NCBI RefSeq assembly: GCF_001625195.1
Contig: NC_054389.1
Coordinates: 2,512,147-2,576,146 of the forward strand
DNA from: Drechmeria coniospora
Lineage: Eukaryota; Ascomycota; Sordariomycetes; Hypocreales; Ophiocordycipitaceae
Length of the DNA: 64,000 nt
Direction of reading: 5' to 3'
The notes beneath the pieces are model-generated. The model ran no database searches, was not told the origin of the DNA, and saw nothing but the letters and a program-made list of their open reading frames with translations. Positions within the stretch are counted from its first letter, which is position 1. The number at the start of each line of letters is the position of its first letter. Positions 33,598-45,906 of the stretch are shown piece by piece. The position numbers were made by a program, and so were the translations under genes.

Positions 33598-35340
33598 TAA
33601 GGGTATTACCCTTAGCCAAAAAGGGTATATTAAGTAAGCCCTATCCCGATTTGGGTTAAAGGAGTCCAAGGCAGTAGCAATACTGCTACAGCCAGGAGTA
33701 CTTAAGCAGGCTACTGCAACGCCTCTTACTCCCTTATCCGCAACCGACCAACTAGTATACCAACAGATAGTAGGGACTCTAATGTACCTTATGCTACTGA
33801 CCCGACCAGATATAGCCTTTGCAATCCAATGGCTATCTCGGTATATGTATTAGGCTACTAGTCTGCAGCTATCAGCCGGTAAGAACCTCCTTCGATATCT
33901 AAAAGGAACTACAGACCTAGCTATATACTATTGGTCTAAGTCAACAATACCCAATCTATCAGGATATTCCGACAGCAACTTTACAGGTAACTTGGATTCT
34001 TTTAAGTCTACCTATAGGTACCTCTTTACCCTAGCAGGCGGACCAATCTGCTGGAAATCAAAAAGGGCTAGTACTATTGCTCTTTCTACTATAGAGGCAG
34101 AATCGGATGCCCTACTAGAAGCGATTCGGGAACTTAAATAGCTAGACGGTCTATTTACAGAAATCGACAAAGGCCTTAAAAAACCCATCCCACTTTTGTA
34201 CGATAACAACGGATCTATCTCTAACGCCAACAACCCCAATTAGCATAACCGAACAAAGCATATACTGCTAAAGTTCCGGTATATTCGGCAAGAAGCAACC
34301 AATAGGCTAGCCAAAATCAATTACCTAAACACTAAGTCTATGCCTGCCGATAGTCTTACTAAGGCCCTTACCGCTAATCTCTTCCAATGCTACCTTGGCC
34401 TACTAGGTCTCTAAGGGATCCCTATTTAGCAGTAGTTATACTAGCTAAATAGAGGGGGGATTAAAATACTAGGATTTATACTAGTAAGACTACCTAAATA
34501 GGATACTATCCTATTATTGCTACTACTAGTAGCAACTGTCAGAAGTACTACTGCTGGCAGATATACTATACTATACTAAGAGTATAAGTAAGTATACAGA
34601 GCTAACTAATAGTATACAACATACTATTTCTCTAAACTATTGTTAAAGATACTTACCTAATTAGGTATAGTACAGAATGCTCTAGAACATTCTAGAATAT
34701 TCTAGAATATTCCATACCCTACTTATAGAATGTACTGGAACTCCTTGGAATAAGCCGGAATGTTGCTTACCCTACTTATGGAATAAGCTAGAACCTTATG
34801 GAATAAGCTGGAACAGTCTTTACTATACTTCTACACCTATATAAGGCAGTAGCTATTCCCTTAGAATAGTTTCTCTCTTTTTGAATATAATCGCATTCGT
34901 TTGTATAATTTGGTACTACTAAGTTTGCACTCTTACCCAGTTACTAACTGGTTCCCCTTATACTGTTACTAACAGCTTGATTGATTCCCTGGTCCGTGCG
35001 ATATACTTCCACTACCCCTCCTCTTGCGCACCCAAATTGCAAGACTAATCCCTTACCAGAAACGGATCCAAAGTGCCAAATTGGTACAACGCATAGAACC
35101 AGCAAGGCTACTAGTAACGCTAGGTTCAAAAACATACCTTGTATATATACCTTCCAGAAGGGCAGTTACAAAAACTACCTTCCTAAAAGTCCTAGAAGGT
35201 ATCGGCCCTATCTCCCAAGGACTTCAACGACTACCAAGTCCTAGTCTCCAAGGACTAGAGTCAGAGGGGGAAATTGAGATAGAAGACTATATCTCGCAAA
35301 ATACCTCTAGTCCCCTAACACCTAGGGAGACAGAGGGGGC

Positions 35341-35515
35341 CAACGGACCTACTAGTCCTACTAGGACTAGTAGACCTTCTAGTCCTACTAGGACCAGTAG
35401 GTTGCAAGGAACCAACGGACCTACTAGTCCTACTAGGACTAGTAGACCTACCAGTCCTACTAGGACCAGTAGGTTGCAAGGAGCCAACGGACCAACTAGT
35501 CCTACTAGGACTAGC
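35341..35515 (+). repeat. Coding tandem repeat in Copia-4 linker
   Basis: It has the same SPTRTSRP and SPTRTSRLQGANGPT composite as Copia-2, with fewer units. Confidence 0.8.
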
Positions 35516-36330
35516 GCAACAAAGGGGGTCCTGGCCCAGCCAATAGAGGATCTACCAGATACCTCTCTCCCAGATGCACCAGAACCAGAAGACAACCCTA
35601 ACCCAATGGATCTTAACTTAGCGTATTGGATCCAGGACCTATACTACCAAGCTAAGGCAAAGCAACTACTAAATAGTAGCGAGCCCACTAACTGGAAGCA
35701 GGTACTTAAGTCAGACAATAAAGACTAGTAGATAAGTGCTATATTCTCGGAATTCCAGCAACTTATCTAGGCAGGGGTATTTTATTTTATCCCCCTTCAA
35801 GAAATACCAACTAGCAGGCGACTTCTGAAAAGCCGACTTATACTACGAGTTAAAAAGGATCAGCAGAATAACCCTATTAAATTTAAGGCACGACTAGTAG
35901 CTAAGGGATTTATGCAAATTAAAGGCCTCAATTACCTAGAGACTTTTGCAACTACTAGTATTCCACCTACCTAGAGGATACTACTAGCCCTAGCTGCCCA
36001 GAACAACTGGTACGTCGAACAGATCGACTTTATTAGTGCTTTCCTAAACAGCAAGCTACCCAAAGTCAATTATCTTAAAATTCCCAAGGGACTAGAAGCA
36101 TTTATTAGTCTTAATAAGACTAATAATTTAGCTAAGCTACTAGCTAAGCTAGGCTACAATCTAGCAGTCAAACAAGGTATCCTTTTGAAAAAGGCACTCT
36201 ACGGCCTAAAACAAGGACCTAGAGAGTAGCAGGAGGCACTTACCAAACTACTATAACAATACGGATACAGCCCTCTTGTATCTGATCCGGCTATCTACTA
36301 TAATAGTACTACTAGTACTTATATAGTTAG

Positions 36331-36896
36331 TGTTAAAATACTAGGATTTATACTAGTAAGACTACCCAAATAGGATACTATCCTATTATTGCTACTACCA
36401 GTAGCAACTGTCAGAAGTACTACTGCTGGCAGATATACTATACTATACTGAGAGTATAAGTAAGTATACAGAGCTGACTAATAGTATACAACATACTATT
36501 TCTCTAAACTATTGTCAGAGATACTTGCCTAATTAGGTATAGTACAGAATGCTCTAGAACATTCTAGAATATTCTAGAATATTCCATACCCTACTTATGG
36601 AATAAGCTGGAACCTCTTGGAATAAGCCGGAATGTTGCTTACCCTACTTATGGAATAAGCTGGAACAGTCCTTACTGCACTTCTACACCTATATAAGGCA
36701 GTAGCCATTCCCTTAGAATAGTTTCTCCTTTTTGAAATATAATCGCATTCGTTTGTATAATTTGGTACTACCAAGTTTGCACTTTTATTCAGTTACTAAC
36801 TGGTTCCCCTTATGCTGTTACTAACAGCTTGATTGATTCCCTGGTCCGTGCGATATACTTCCACTACCCCTCCTCTTGCGCACCTAAATTGCAAGA
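36331..36896 (+). repeat. Solo LTR-B in Copia-4 RT
   Basis: 566 bp with perfect gttag duplications (36326-36330 and 36897-36901). The heat-shock core is intact at 36556-36585, with fewer step-type units than in Copia-2. Confidence 0.95.
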
Positions 36897-37900
36897 GTTA
36901 GCTATATCGACGACTGCCTACTTATTAGACTAAACCTTGTATATATTAACAAGTTAAAATAACAACTACATAAGGTATACCCAATTAAAGACTACGGACA
37001 GGCCGCCTTCTTCTTAGGCGTATAGATCAGTCGAACGACTAAGGGTATTACCCTTAGCCAAAAAGGGTATATTAAGGAAGCCCTAACCCGATTTAGGTTA
37101 AAGGAGGCTAAGGCAGTAGTAATACCGCTACAGCCAGGAGTACTTAAGCAGGCTATTACAATGCCCCTTACTCCCTTGTCCGCAACCGACCAACTGGTAT
37201 ACTAACAGATAGTAGGGACTTTAATATACCTTATGCTACTAACCCGACCAGATATAGCCTTTGCAATCCAATGGCTATCTCGGTATATACACCAGGCTAC
37301 TAGTCTACAGCAATCAGCTGGCAAGAACCTCCTTCGATATCTAAAAGGAACTATAGACCTAGCTATTTGCTATTGGCCTAAGTCCGCAGTACCTAACCTA
37401 CTTGGAGTTTCCAATAGCGACTTTGCAGGTAACTTAGATTCTTCTAAGTCTACCTATAGGTACCTCTTTACCCTAGTAGGTAGACCAATCTACTGGAAAT
37501 CAAAAAGGGCTAATACTATTGCTCTTTCTACTATAGAGGCAGAATCGGATGCCCTACTGGAAGCTATTCGGGAACTTAAATAGCTAGATAGTCTATTTAC
37601 AGAAATAGGCAAGGGTCTCAAGAAGCCTATTCTACTTTTGTGCGATAATAATGGATCTATCTCTAATGCCAATAACCCCAATCAGCATAACCGAACAAAG
37701 CATACATTGCTAAAGTTCCGGTATATTCGGCAAGAAGCAGCCAACGGACTAGCCAAAATCAGTTACCTGAACACTAAGTCTATGCCTGCCGACGGCCTTA
37801 CTAAGGCCCTTACCGCTGATCTCTTCTAACGCTACCTTGGCCTACTAGGTCTCTAAGGGATCCCTATTTAGTAGTAGTTATACTAGCTAAATAGAGGGGG

Positions 37901-38695
37901 TGTTAAAAATACTAGTATTTATACTAGTAAGACTACCTAAATAGGATACTATCCTATTGCTACTACTACCAGTAGTAACTGCTAGGAGTACTACTACTAG
38001 CAAATATGCTATACTATACTGCAAGTATTAGTATGCATATAGAGTTAACTAATAGTAAACAACATACTACTTCTCCGAACTACGACTCGGAGCGACTGCC
38101 GGCAGTACTACTGCCAGCCAACCCACTACTACAACCTGACCCACATATGTAGTAGTCAGTCGACTACTGGAGTTAATTGATCGGAACACCAATTGACATT
38201 CTCCCAACGGCTACCAGCCGTTGCTAGCCAAGAGTACTACTCTTGGCAATTTGAACTATAGTACAGGGATAACCAAGCCGGTGACTTACCGTATGAATAC
38301 GACCAAGCAGGTAACCTACTGCGCGGTATAATGGACTGGCTACCTAACTTAACAGGCTTGTATATGCGCACATTAGTATAGCAGTTATGGTCTCGACTTA
38401 GGTACACTAAGTTATCGCAGATCGTATATGCGCACATTAGTATGGCAGTCATGGTCTCGACCCAGGAACCTAAGGTTGTCGAGGTACTACCTCCAAGACA
38501 TAAATAGTCCTATTTCTCCTGTACTATACTTGATAGAATAATTGCATTCGTTTGTATAATTTGGTACTACCAAGTTTGCACTCTTACCCAGTTACTAACT
38601 GGCACCCATTTTGCTGTTACCAATAGCGTGATTGATTCCCTAGTCCGTGCGATATACTTCTACTACCCCTCTTCTTGCGCACCCAAATTGCAAGA
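37901..38695 (+). repeat. LTR-C, 3' LTR of Copia-4
   Basis: The 795-bp LTR runs from TGTTAAAAATACTAG to TTGCAAGA. Its pol is Copia-2-like, but U3 lacks the GAA arrays and resembles the solo LTR at 19536 instead. Confidence 0.88.
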
Positions 38696-40850
38696 ATTAG
38701 TACTGCTATAGCTAACGCGCTTGCCTATATCTATCCCTTATCTAGTAGGTCTGTAATCTGTTTGCGGACTTTAAGTAGTTAGTCTTATAGTATATTGTAT
38801 AGTAGGCCCTAGGGTAGCTATAGTATTTCTCCCTTGTTATTTTATTGTAGTTGGATGTAGTGGTCCTAGGAGCCCTAGTATAGTAGTAGGCCTAAGGCCT
38901 ATCCCTTATCGAAGAGATTAGTATAGTCCTAGAGGGCTACCGGAAGCATAAGTGGGGCTGTTGCTATAGTATTTGTACTTCCGAGTACTTATAGTATTGT
39001 TTCTTGTAATTTTATTGCTATTTCTTATAAGCTTGTTACTACTAGTACTCCCTATTGCTTTTGTAAAAAGGTTTGTATTAGTATAAGGTATACCTCCTAG
39101 GACCCGTTGGGAGGATAAATATTAATTACTTATACAATTTGGTTACCTACCGCCCCAATTATAAGGGTCCGATCTATTGTATTTAAGGTAACCCTTCGGT
39201 ATTCTATTTATAGTAGACCTAGTATAGCGTTTCGGCTTAGGCCTGGGATAATATATAGAAGTACTAGGCTCTCCTAGCTATTTATATCGATTGTTGTATA
39301 GACTATATTGGTTATTGTAGGGTAGGCGAGGGTATTGCCTGTATTCCGCCGAGACGTTATAATAGCCGTTTGGAGTAGCCGTTTTATTAGAAGAGGGATA
39401 AGCTTAAGTTATAGGCGTTAGGCTATCCTTTTGCTAATGGCCCTATAGTAGTTGTAACTGCTATCGATTTAAATATTAAGGAATCTTATAGAATTTATAA
39501 GTATAGTAATAAGAAAGGGTAGTCTATCTATCCTTAGTATAATTTTTTTAAACTTAGTCTTTTAATTCCCTTAGTTCCTTATAGTCCGCTTACCTATAAA
39601 CCCTTTGTACCTCTATATAAGACTTAGCTTGGAGGTACCTTGTTTCCTTCCTCTTCCTTAGTCTTTGGTTCTTTGCTAATATACTCTTCCCCCCGAGTAG
39701 TTTGGATACTTATCCCTAGTATATATAGGCTTACGGCTTGTTGTAGGTATTATTAAATATAGTGGCCTCCCTCCCTGTAGTAGATATATATACCGGCCGC
39801 CCTATGCCTATCTCTCTCTTCCTGTATAACCTATTTTGCTTGCTATTAGGGCCCGCCTTGGCCCCGGTTTGTTTTTGTTATCGGCCTAGTTGTAGCCGCT
39901 TTGGGCCCGGCCGTAGCCCTGGAGCCCGTTATATTGACCCCTGATATTGGGGTGTTGCCGTCCTTGTTGGGTCGGGGGGTTGCTTTGGCTGTCCCCTGGC
40001 CGGGCCCGCTCTGGTTCTTAATTTTATCCTCTATGTATTATAATTCCATTTCGGATGCAATTCGTTTGTATACATTAACCGCCTTATTGTAATTGTCTAT
40101 TGTAGTTCCCTGCTAGAGAATATAATTCCTTATTCTCTTAGTTAGCCTAATATGGAGCTTTATAAGTTTTACCTTACTAGGCTAATGTATCCCTCCTGCT
40201 AGTATAAGCTTCTCTTTGAAGCATATAAGGAACGCTAGGAACGATTCCGACGTCCCTTGCCTAATGTCCTCTAGTTCGATAACTATTAGTTGCTAGCGGT
40301 AGGGGTTACTGTAAGCCGATTCGAGGTACGTTAGGAATTGGAACGGGTCGTAACCAATACGGGTGCCTTCCTTAAAGTACGTTGTAACTTGTTGCTGGAC
40401 TTTGGCCGAAAGGTTTTGCTAGACGAAGATCCATTGGTCCTGGGCGGACCCGATAAAGTCCTTGTCTACCCGGAGCTTACGGTCTATGCAGAACTTTTAG
40501 GCTGTAAAGGTGCCCTTATTGCTGTTGTATGGGTTCCCGACCGGAATCGGTTTGCGTTTGATCTGGGCCCGTAGTGTACCCGACTTATCCCCGGTCCGTT
40601 CCTGCTGGGAGTCGATTGTTAAGGTGTCTATTGGCTGGGCCGACGAGTGCCCTGGGTCCTACTATACCTGTTGCTATCCATTCTTCTGTAGGGTTGAGAT
40701 TTGGATAGAGTACGTTTCCATTTGGGTGTGTATTTAGCCAAACTCCGTGTGGACTTTTGCCATAAAGTCCTTTATGACTTACTGGAGGTTAATTTCTTTG
40801 GGCTTCCCCTTATCTATTTTGACTTACGATAGTTAGGCTTTTCCTTCCTC
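38696..40850 (-). pseudogene. Gypsy-5 gag, protease region and RT start, decayed
   Basis: The conceptual minus-strand translation contains a retrotransposon gag domain around 40320-40040 (FLTYLESAYS, then IRQGTSESFLAFL) and a basic Pro/Gly-rich tail. A zinc knuckle near 39790-39730 has its cysteines changed to Tyr (IYIYYREGGHYI). RT-proximal sequence with a DKG-I motif is near 38730. Stops replace Gln and Trp; TGC-to-TAC at the knuckle also fits RIP. Confidence 0.75.
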
Positions 40851-40878
40851 CTAACCGGTATAAGTAAAGTCTTTTCAA

Positions 40879-41048
40879 TATTACGGAGTTACTAGGTAAC
40901 TGCTCTAGGGCTCTCAATAATGTTTATTAAAAGACTTAAAGGAGGGAAAACTACTTAACACTAGGGCTTCTAGTTATATGCGTTCCTCCTAGTGGGTCCC
41001 TTGGTTCCCTCCGTTCTCCTATATCGGGCTAAGCCCGATATCATAACA
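40879..41048 (-). repeat. LTR-E, 5' LTR of Gypsy-5
   Basis: 170 bp, matching the solo LTR-E at 24257-24428 along its full length on the opposite strand. The ends are TGTTATGATATC and CTCCGTAATA. No matching duplication is seen on its two sides, as expected for one LTR of a larger element. Confidence 0.85.
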
Positions 41049-43390
41049 GTAACGTATCCTACTAATAATATTAACTTCTAGTTTCGGAATATATAGTGCC
41101 TCCTTTAGTACAAGAGTACTATAGGTTGGTGGATTAGTATTAATTAATACTATAAATTCTATATTCCTGTTAAAATTACTGGTATTTATACTAGTAAGAC
41201 TACCCAAATAGGATACTATCCTATGTATTGCTATTTGCAATACCTGGCAGCAGTACTACTGCTTGCCTATATACTACTACTGTACTGCACGTACAGGTAG
41301 TATATCGAGTTAACGAATTGCACTTGCTATGCAAATTCTCCTCGCTCCGACTTGGTACAATTGATGGCAGTACTACTGCCCAGCCAATTTACTACTGTCG
41401 CACGTCAAGTGCAAGTGGTACTTGGTCGACCAAGCAAGATCATTGATCGGGCCGTCAATTGACGCGCTCCCAACTACTACTAATAGTTGCCCGCCAACAG
41501 TACTACTGTTGCGCGGAAGGACCCACCCAACTGCAACTAGCAGTTGCTTGCCAGTAGTACTACTACTGGCCCGCTCGACTACTGCAGTACTGCTGCTGTA
41601 CTGTTGCGACCGAACCCTAATACTGATCAACCCTGCTAGTTGCAACCAACTGGCAGTATGACTCAACCAGAGTATTTGGAGCTGCATTAAATGCAAGCAG
41701 ATTGTTCGGAGATGCATTGTATGGAATCAGACAGAATTCCAACACGTGCACATTGCACTGATTGAGGTACTACCTCTCAGGTATAAAATGGTCCTCCCTT
41801 TCCTACACTCTTAGATAGTTAGGATAGGATAACATACAAGGTGCACACGCTAAAAACACACACGCACGCGCGCAAGCAAAGCACAAGAAACACAACAGTC
41901 CTTCTTTTCTGAATCGTCCCTTGGCACTACTATTTGACTTGTTCAAATCTGTATTTCTTGCCCAGTTACTAACTGGTGCACTTCCTGCTGTTACTAACAG
42001 CCTTGATTGATATCCATTTTGGATAGCCCGTGCAACTGAACTTCCACTGCGTACCCTTCCTATTTTACCCCTTTATTCCAAGAGGTAATTCCCCTTTTAT
42101 TGCAAAAATTCCCAATTCTACTAGGGTAGATAGGACTACCTCCAGTTGTAATTAGTTTTGACTAGGATTTTACAATTGGTTGGAAGTTTAAAAACTTAGA
42201 CCGATTGTTTACTAAATAATAGGTTAAGCCAGTATTGTAGATTAGGCCCTTGTAGTATACATTAGTATTAGTAATACTATATAGTGTACCGATATTATCT
42301 AAGTTAGGTAATATCTCCAATTTTTATGTAGAATCAGTATCTGATTCTTAGTAGGAATTAGGTAAGTCCATACAGCTAACGGTTAGGCTATAATTACCAA
42401 CCAGGAAACTAGTAGTATCCTCCAATTGCTTAGTCGATTGGTTGGATTTATTTAATTTCTTGAATTGGTTCGATTTATTGGATTGGCTTATTTGGTTAGA
42501 TTTATTAGACTTATTTCCTTTCTTCTTTTTCTTGGGTCCTTGGGATATTTGGTAACTAAATATATTCGTTCCAGTAGTACTGGAGTTTTGATTTTCTTTT
42601 AGTAGGTTAGCTATAAGGTATTGTAGGTTAAAGATATCCGATTTAAGTCCTAGGGCTTTAGAAAATATAAGGGTATTTTCCTGAATAGCTGCCCATTGTA
42701 GAAATATAGGTTTAACTAATGCAAGATAATAATTGGTCTGGTCTAATGGATTAATTGTTGCGCCGGCTAGAAGTAGCCTAGTAAGTCGACTATTGAATTC
42801 AGTATTGAATGAATTTAGTGTTCCTTTGTACCCCTTAAATTTAAGATTATAGTAGGCTTTGTATAGGTTGGAACGTTTAGCTTTATAGCCTTTGCAGTAA
42901 TGCTTCTTCAGTAATAGATAAATTTAAGTTGGATTTTTAATATATACAGTTAATGCTGAGATTTCTTTCGAATAACTATCCCGTAGTAGCATAAGTACAT
43001 TGGCCTGATTCCTTTCTGAAAAGCTTAATGCAATTAAGGGCTTATCCAGGAAGCCTTCTAGATCAAGGGCTTAAAGTTGTATTGCTAGAGATTGCTCCTA
43101 TAGCTCGTAGTTCTTAGTACCTTTGAGTTTTGCATATTTAGGGAAGTCAAATGCCTTTTTATTCAACGCATAGTTAGAATAGGAATCCTCTACCCTATTG
43201 ATACTAGTAGTACTAGTACTAAGAGTAGATTCTATTAAATTTAGTTATTCTTGTATCCTTGGGACAATAGTATTGAGTTGCCGTAGCAGTTCGTTGATTT
43301 GCGTTTGTTGTTCCCGAAGATGTTTTTCAATTTCCAACAGGTTGGTATTCTGACCTTGGTTGTTAGGATCTATTTTCTAGTTAGTAACTA
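41049..43390 (-). pseudogene. Copia-5 gag-protease, decayed
   Basis: It is homologous to Copia-2 Gag. The start ATG is now ATA (about 43373), several Gln and Trp codons are stops, and the protease DTGST reads NTGLT, so its catalytic Asp is lost. A Lys/Asn-rich tract near 42430-42530 replaces the Gag zinc knuckle. Near the left end about 165 bp are deleted compared with Copia-2, just before the LTR-E junction. Confidence 0.82.
41168..42107 (+). repeat. Solo LTR-A in Copia-5 protease
   Basis: 940 bp with attcc duplications (41163-41167 and 42108-42112). Its last bases differ from other copies (TTGCAAAA instead of TTTTAAGA). The palindrome at 5810-5830, imperfect in Copia-1's LTR, is perfect here. 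Confidence 0.92.
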
Positions 43391-43799
43391 GATTCTAGTC
43401 ATACCTTGCTTACCTAGCTAGTAGTACTAGCAGTTAGATCTCCTACTAGTAGTACTAGTAGGAAGAGGAGCCATAGCTTGGAGACCAAGTGTTACCAGTA
43501 GTACTAGTAAGTAACGTACTAGTAGTACTAGTAGTTGGGGCAGTTCGACTAAGAATTACCAGTAGTACTGGTAAGTGACTTAGTAAGTTATAGGATTCGA
43601 TCAATCGTTACCAGTAGTACGGGTAGGTGACTTAGTAAGTCATAAAGTTCAACCAAGAATTACTAGTAGTACTGGTAGGTAACTTAGTAAGTTATAGAGG
43701 TCGTTCTTATACGATTTACCAGTAGTACTAGTAGGCGACTTAGTAAGTCGCACAGATCAATTCCGGGGGATTGATTGTAGTCCTTCCGAGCTTATAACC
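43391..43799 (-). repeat. Copia-5 leader hairpin array and primer-binding site
   Basis: It is the mutated counterpart of 22063-22691: repeated TACCAGTA-C-TACTGGTA and ACTTACTAAGT palindromes. The primer-binding site at 43799-43789 reads GGTTATAAGCT, with C-to-T type changes. Confidence 0.8.
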
Positions 43800-45463
43800 T
43801 CTTTGCAATTAATACGCAAGAGGAGGGGATAGTGGAAGTATATCGCACGGACTAGTGAATTAATTATACTGTTAGTAACAGCAATAAGGGGAGCCAGTTA
43901 GTAACTGGGCAAGAGTGCACAATTGGTAGTACCGAATTATACAAACGAATGCGATTATTTCTTCTAGCTACAGTATAGGAAAAGAGCAGCTATTTATATC
44001 TACAGAACAATCCCCAATAACGGCTTAATCGGAGATTCCATTGTGGATCAAAGGCTCCATCGTACTATGGCTTAATGGCTGAAACCATTATACAGTTGGA
44101 TGGCTGTTTCAGTTACTCGTTAGTTAACTGCTTCCGTTATAAGGTTAGATGGCTCGTTTCAGTAATTAGGTTGGCTGATTCCATTACATAATGATTGGGT
44201 GGTCCGGCCTATAATAGTATTGTGGGCTGGCAAGCGCTAGTAGCAATTAGGAGAGCTGCAATTGTCGTTCCGATCAATTGGCTCTAGTGGTTGACTGGCT
44301 ACTACCTGTGTGGGTCACATTGTAGTAGTGAGTTGGTTGGTAGTGGCACTACCGTATATCGCTCCGAGTTGTAGTTCGGAGAAGTAGTATATTGTATACT
44401 ATTGGTCAACTCAATATGCTTACCAATACTCGCAGTATAGTATAGCATTCGTACTAGTAGTACTAGTACTAATAGGATAGTATCCTATTTAGGTAGTCTT
44501 ACTCTTAAAATGAAAAGGGGAAATACCTCTTGGAATAAAGGGGTAAAATAGGAAGGGTGCGCAGTGGAAGTTCAGTTGCACGGACTATCCAAAATGGATA
44601 TCAATCGATGCCGTTAGTAACAGCAGGAAGTGCACCAGTTAGTAACTGGGCAGGGAATACAGATTTGAACAAGTCAAATAGTAGTGCCAAGGGACAATTC
44701 AGAAAAGAAAGACTGTTGTGTTTCTTGTGCTTGCTTGCGCGCGTACGTGTTTTCAGCGTACGTCTTGTGTGTGTGTACCTAACTATCTAAGAGTGTAGGA
44801 AAGGGAGGACCATTTTATACCTGAGAGGTAGTACCTCAATCAGTGCAATGTGCACGTGTTGGAATTCTGTCTGATTCCATACAATGCATCTCCGAACAAT
44901 CTGCTTGCATTCAATGCAGCTCCAAATACTCTGGTTGAGTCATACTGCCAGTTGGTTGCAACTAGCAGGGTTGATCAGTATTAGGGTTCGGTCGCGACAG
45001 TACAGCAGCAGTACTGCAGTAGTCGAGCGGGCCAGTAGTAGTACTGCTGGCAAGCAACTGCTAGTTGCAGTTGGGTGGGTCCTCCCGCGCAACAGTAGTA
45101 CTGTTGGCGGGCAACTACTAGTAGTAGTTGGGAGCGCGTCAATTGACGGCCCGATTAATGATCTTGCTTGGTCGACCAAGTACCACTTGCACGTAACGTG
45201 CGACAGTAGTAAATTGGCTGGGCAGTAGTACTGCCATCAATTGTACCAAGTCGGAGCGAGGAGAATTTGCATAGCAAGTGCAATTCGTCAACTCGATATA
45301 CTACCTGTACGTGCCGTACAGTGGTAGTATATAGGCAAGCAGTAGTACTGCTGCCCGGTGTTGCAAATGACAACACATAGGATAGTATCCTATTTGGGTA
45401 GTCTTACTAGTATAAATACCAGTAATTTTAACACTTACTAGTATAAATACTAGTATTTTAATA
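43800..45463 (-). repeat. LTR-C of Copia-5, interrupted by solo LTR-A
   Basis: About 725 bp of LTR remain after removing the insert. The minus-strand start is TATTAAAATACTAG at 45463 and the end is GCAAAGA at 43800. TATAAATAG lies near 43990-44000 on the minus strand. It resembles LTR-C at 19536 and 37901. Confidence 0.88.
44503..45433 (-). repeat. Solo LTR-A nested in the Copia-5 LTR
   Basis: 931 bp in minus orientation with perfect cttac duplications (44498-44502 and 45434-45438). Its insertion into an LTR of the same superfamily shows that LTR-A elements were active after Copia-5 arrived. Confidence 0.95.
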
Positions 45464-45508
45464 GATAAGACTAGTAGAAATCCTTAATTTGAGTAAAAGT
45501 ATAGGAGT

Positions 45509-45701
45509 TGTAACAATATTGTATATCGTACTCTTTTTCTGGCCTACCCTACACTCTGCATTACGTGATGCACGGACCACCCTATGTATATAGCCTCTTC
45601 CTTCCCCGCACTTACTGTTCTTCTTTTCTTTTCTTCCTCCTTAGTTCGAAAATTCTATAGTCTTTGCATATACTGCCTTCCTGCTAGTCTGCATCGTAAC
45701 A
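45509..45701 (-). repeat. Solo LTR-D in the Copia-6 3' LTR
   Basis: 193 bp, TGTTACGATGC to ATATTGTTACA on the minus strand, with perfect ggagt duplications (45504-45508 and 45702-45706). Second copy of the family at 25143. Confidence 0.93.
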
Positions 45702-45906
45702 GGAGTTATATCCCCTATATATACTATTATATAACCTTATTGTATAGGTACAGTCGTATAAGTTGGGTCTCCTCCTTTACTTATCTGTTTGACCTATATT
45801 AGTTGCTGTAACATGGCTGTAACTTTAACCGTATACTAGCTATTGGTAAGGTCTATCCAACATACCCCCCCAGGTTATGCTATAGTATAGATAGTATAAA
45901 CTGATG

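Larger units (their letters stand above)
31055..35044 (+). mobile_element. Copia-3: RT to 3' LTR fragment, split by a Pogo-like element
   Basis: 31055-31733 and 33600-34458 together give the RT, RNase H and tail of a Copia-2-like pol. The 3' LTR-B is at 34459-35044 (586 bp, heat-shock core at 34684-34713). Many Gln and Trp codons are stops. The LTR's first bases are mutated (GATTAAAAT). The left end abuts the Gypsy-4 LTR. Confidence 0.88.
35045..38695 (+). mobile_element. Copia-4: integrase end to 3' LTR, strongly mutated
   Basis: Pol from the integrase C-terminus (about 35050) through RT (to 36330 and from 36897) and RNase H to about 37866, then an LTR of type C (37901-38695). Stops are frequent. 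A solo LTR-B splits RT just before the HVDD motif. Upstream it is bounded by the Copia-3 LTR at 35044. Confidence 0.88.
38696..41048 (-). mobile_element. Gypsy-5: 5' half of the LTR-E chromovirus family
   Basis: Minus strand: 5' LTR-E at 40879-41048, then gag (about 40850-39600), protease region, and the start of RT at about 38760-38700. It ends at the Copia-4 LTR. It supplies exactly the domains that Gypsy-3 lacks, except the RT core, in the same orientation. The two could be halves of one family or even one rearranged element (inference). Confidence 0.8.
41049..45463 (-). mobile_element. Copia-5: LTR, leader and gag-protease of an inverted Copia
   Basis: Minus strand: 5' LTR of type C (45463 to 43800, interrupted by a solo LTR-A), primer-binding site (43799-43789), hairpin leader, and gag plus protease (about 43390-42108 and 41167-41049, interrupted by another solo LTR-A). 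Integrase, RT and the 3' LTR are missing. Strongly mutated. Confidence 0.88.

Noticed and set aside
39762..40737. Several plus-strand ORFs of 60-80 codons in Gypsy-5.
   Set aside because: The minus strand carries recognisable gag and zinc-knuckle remnants here; the plus-strand frames show no family features.
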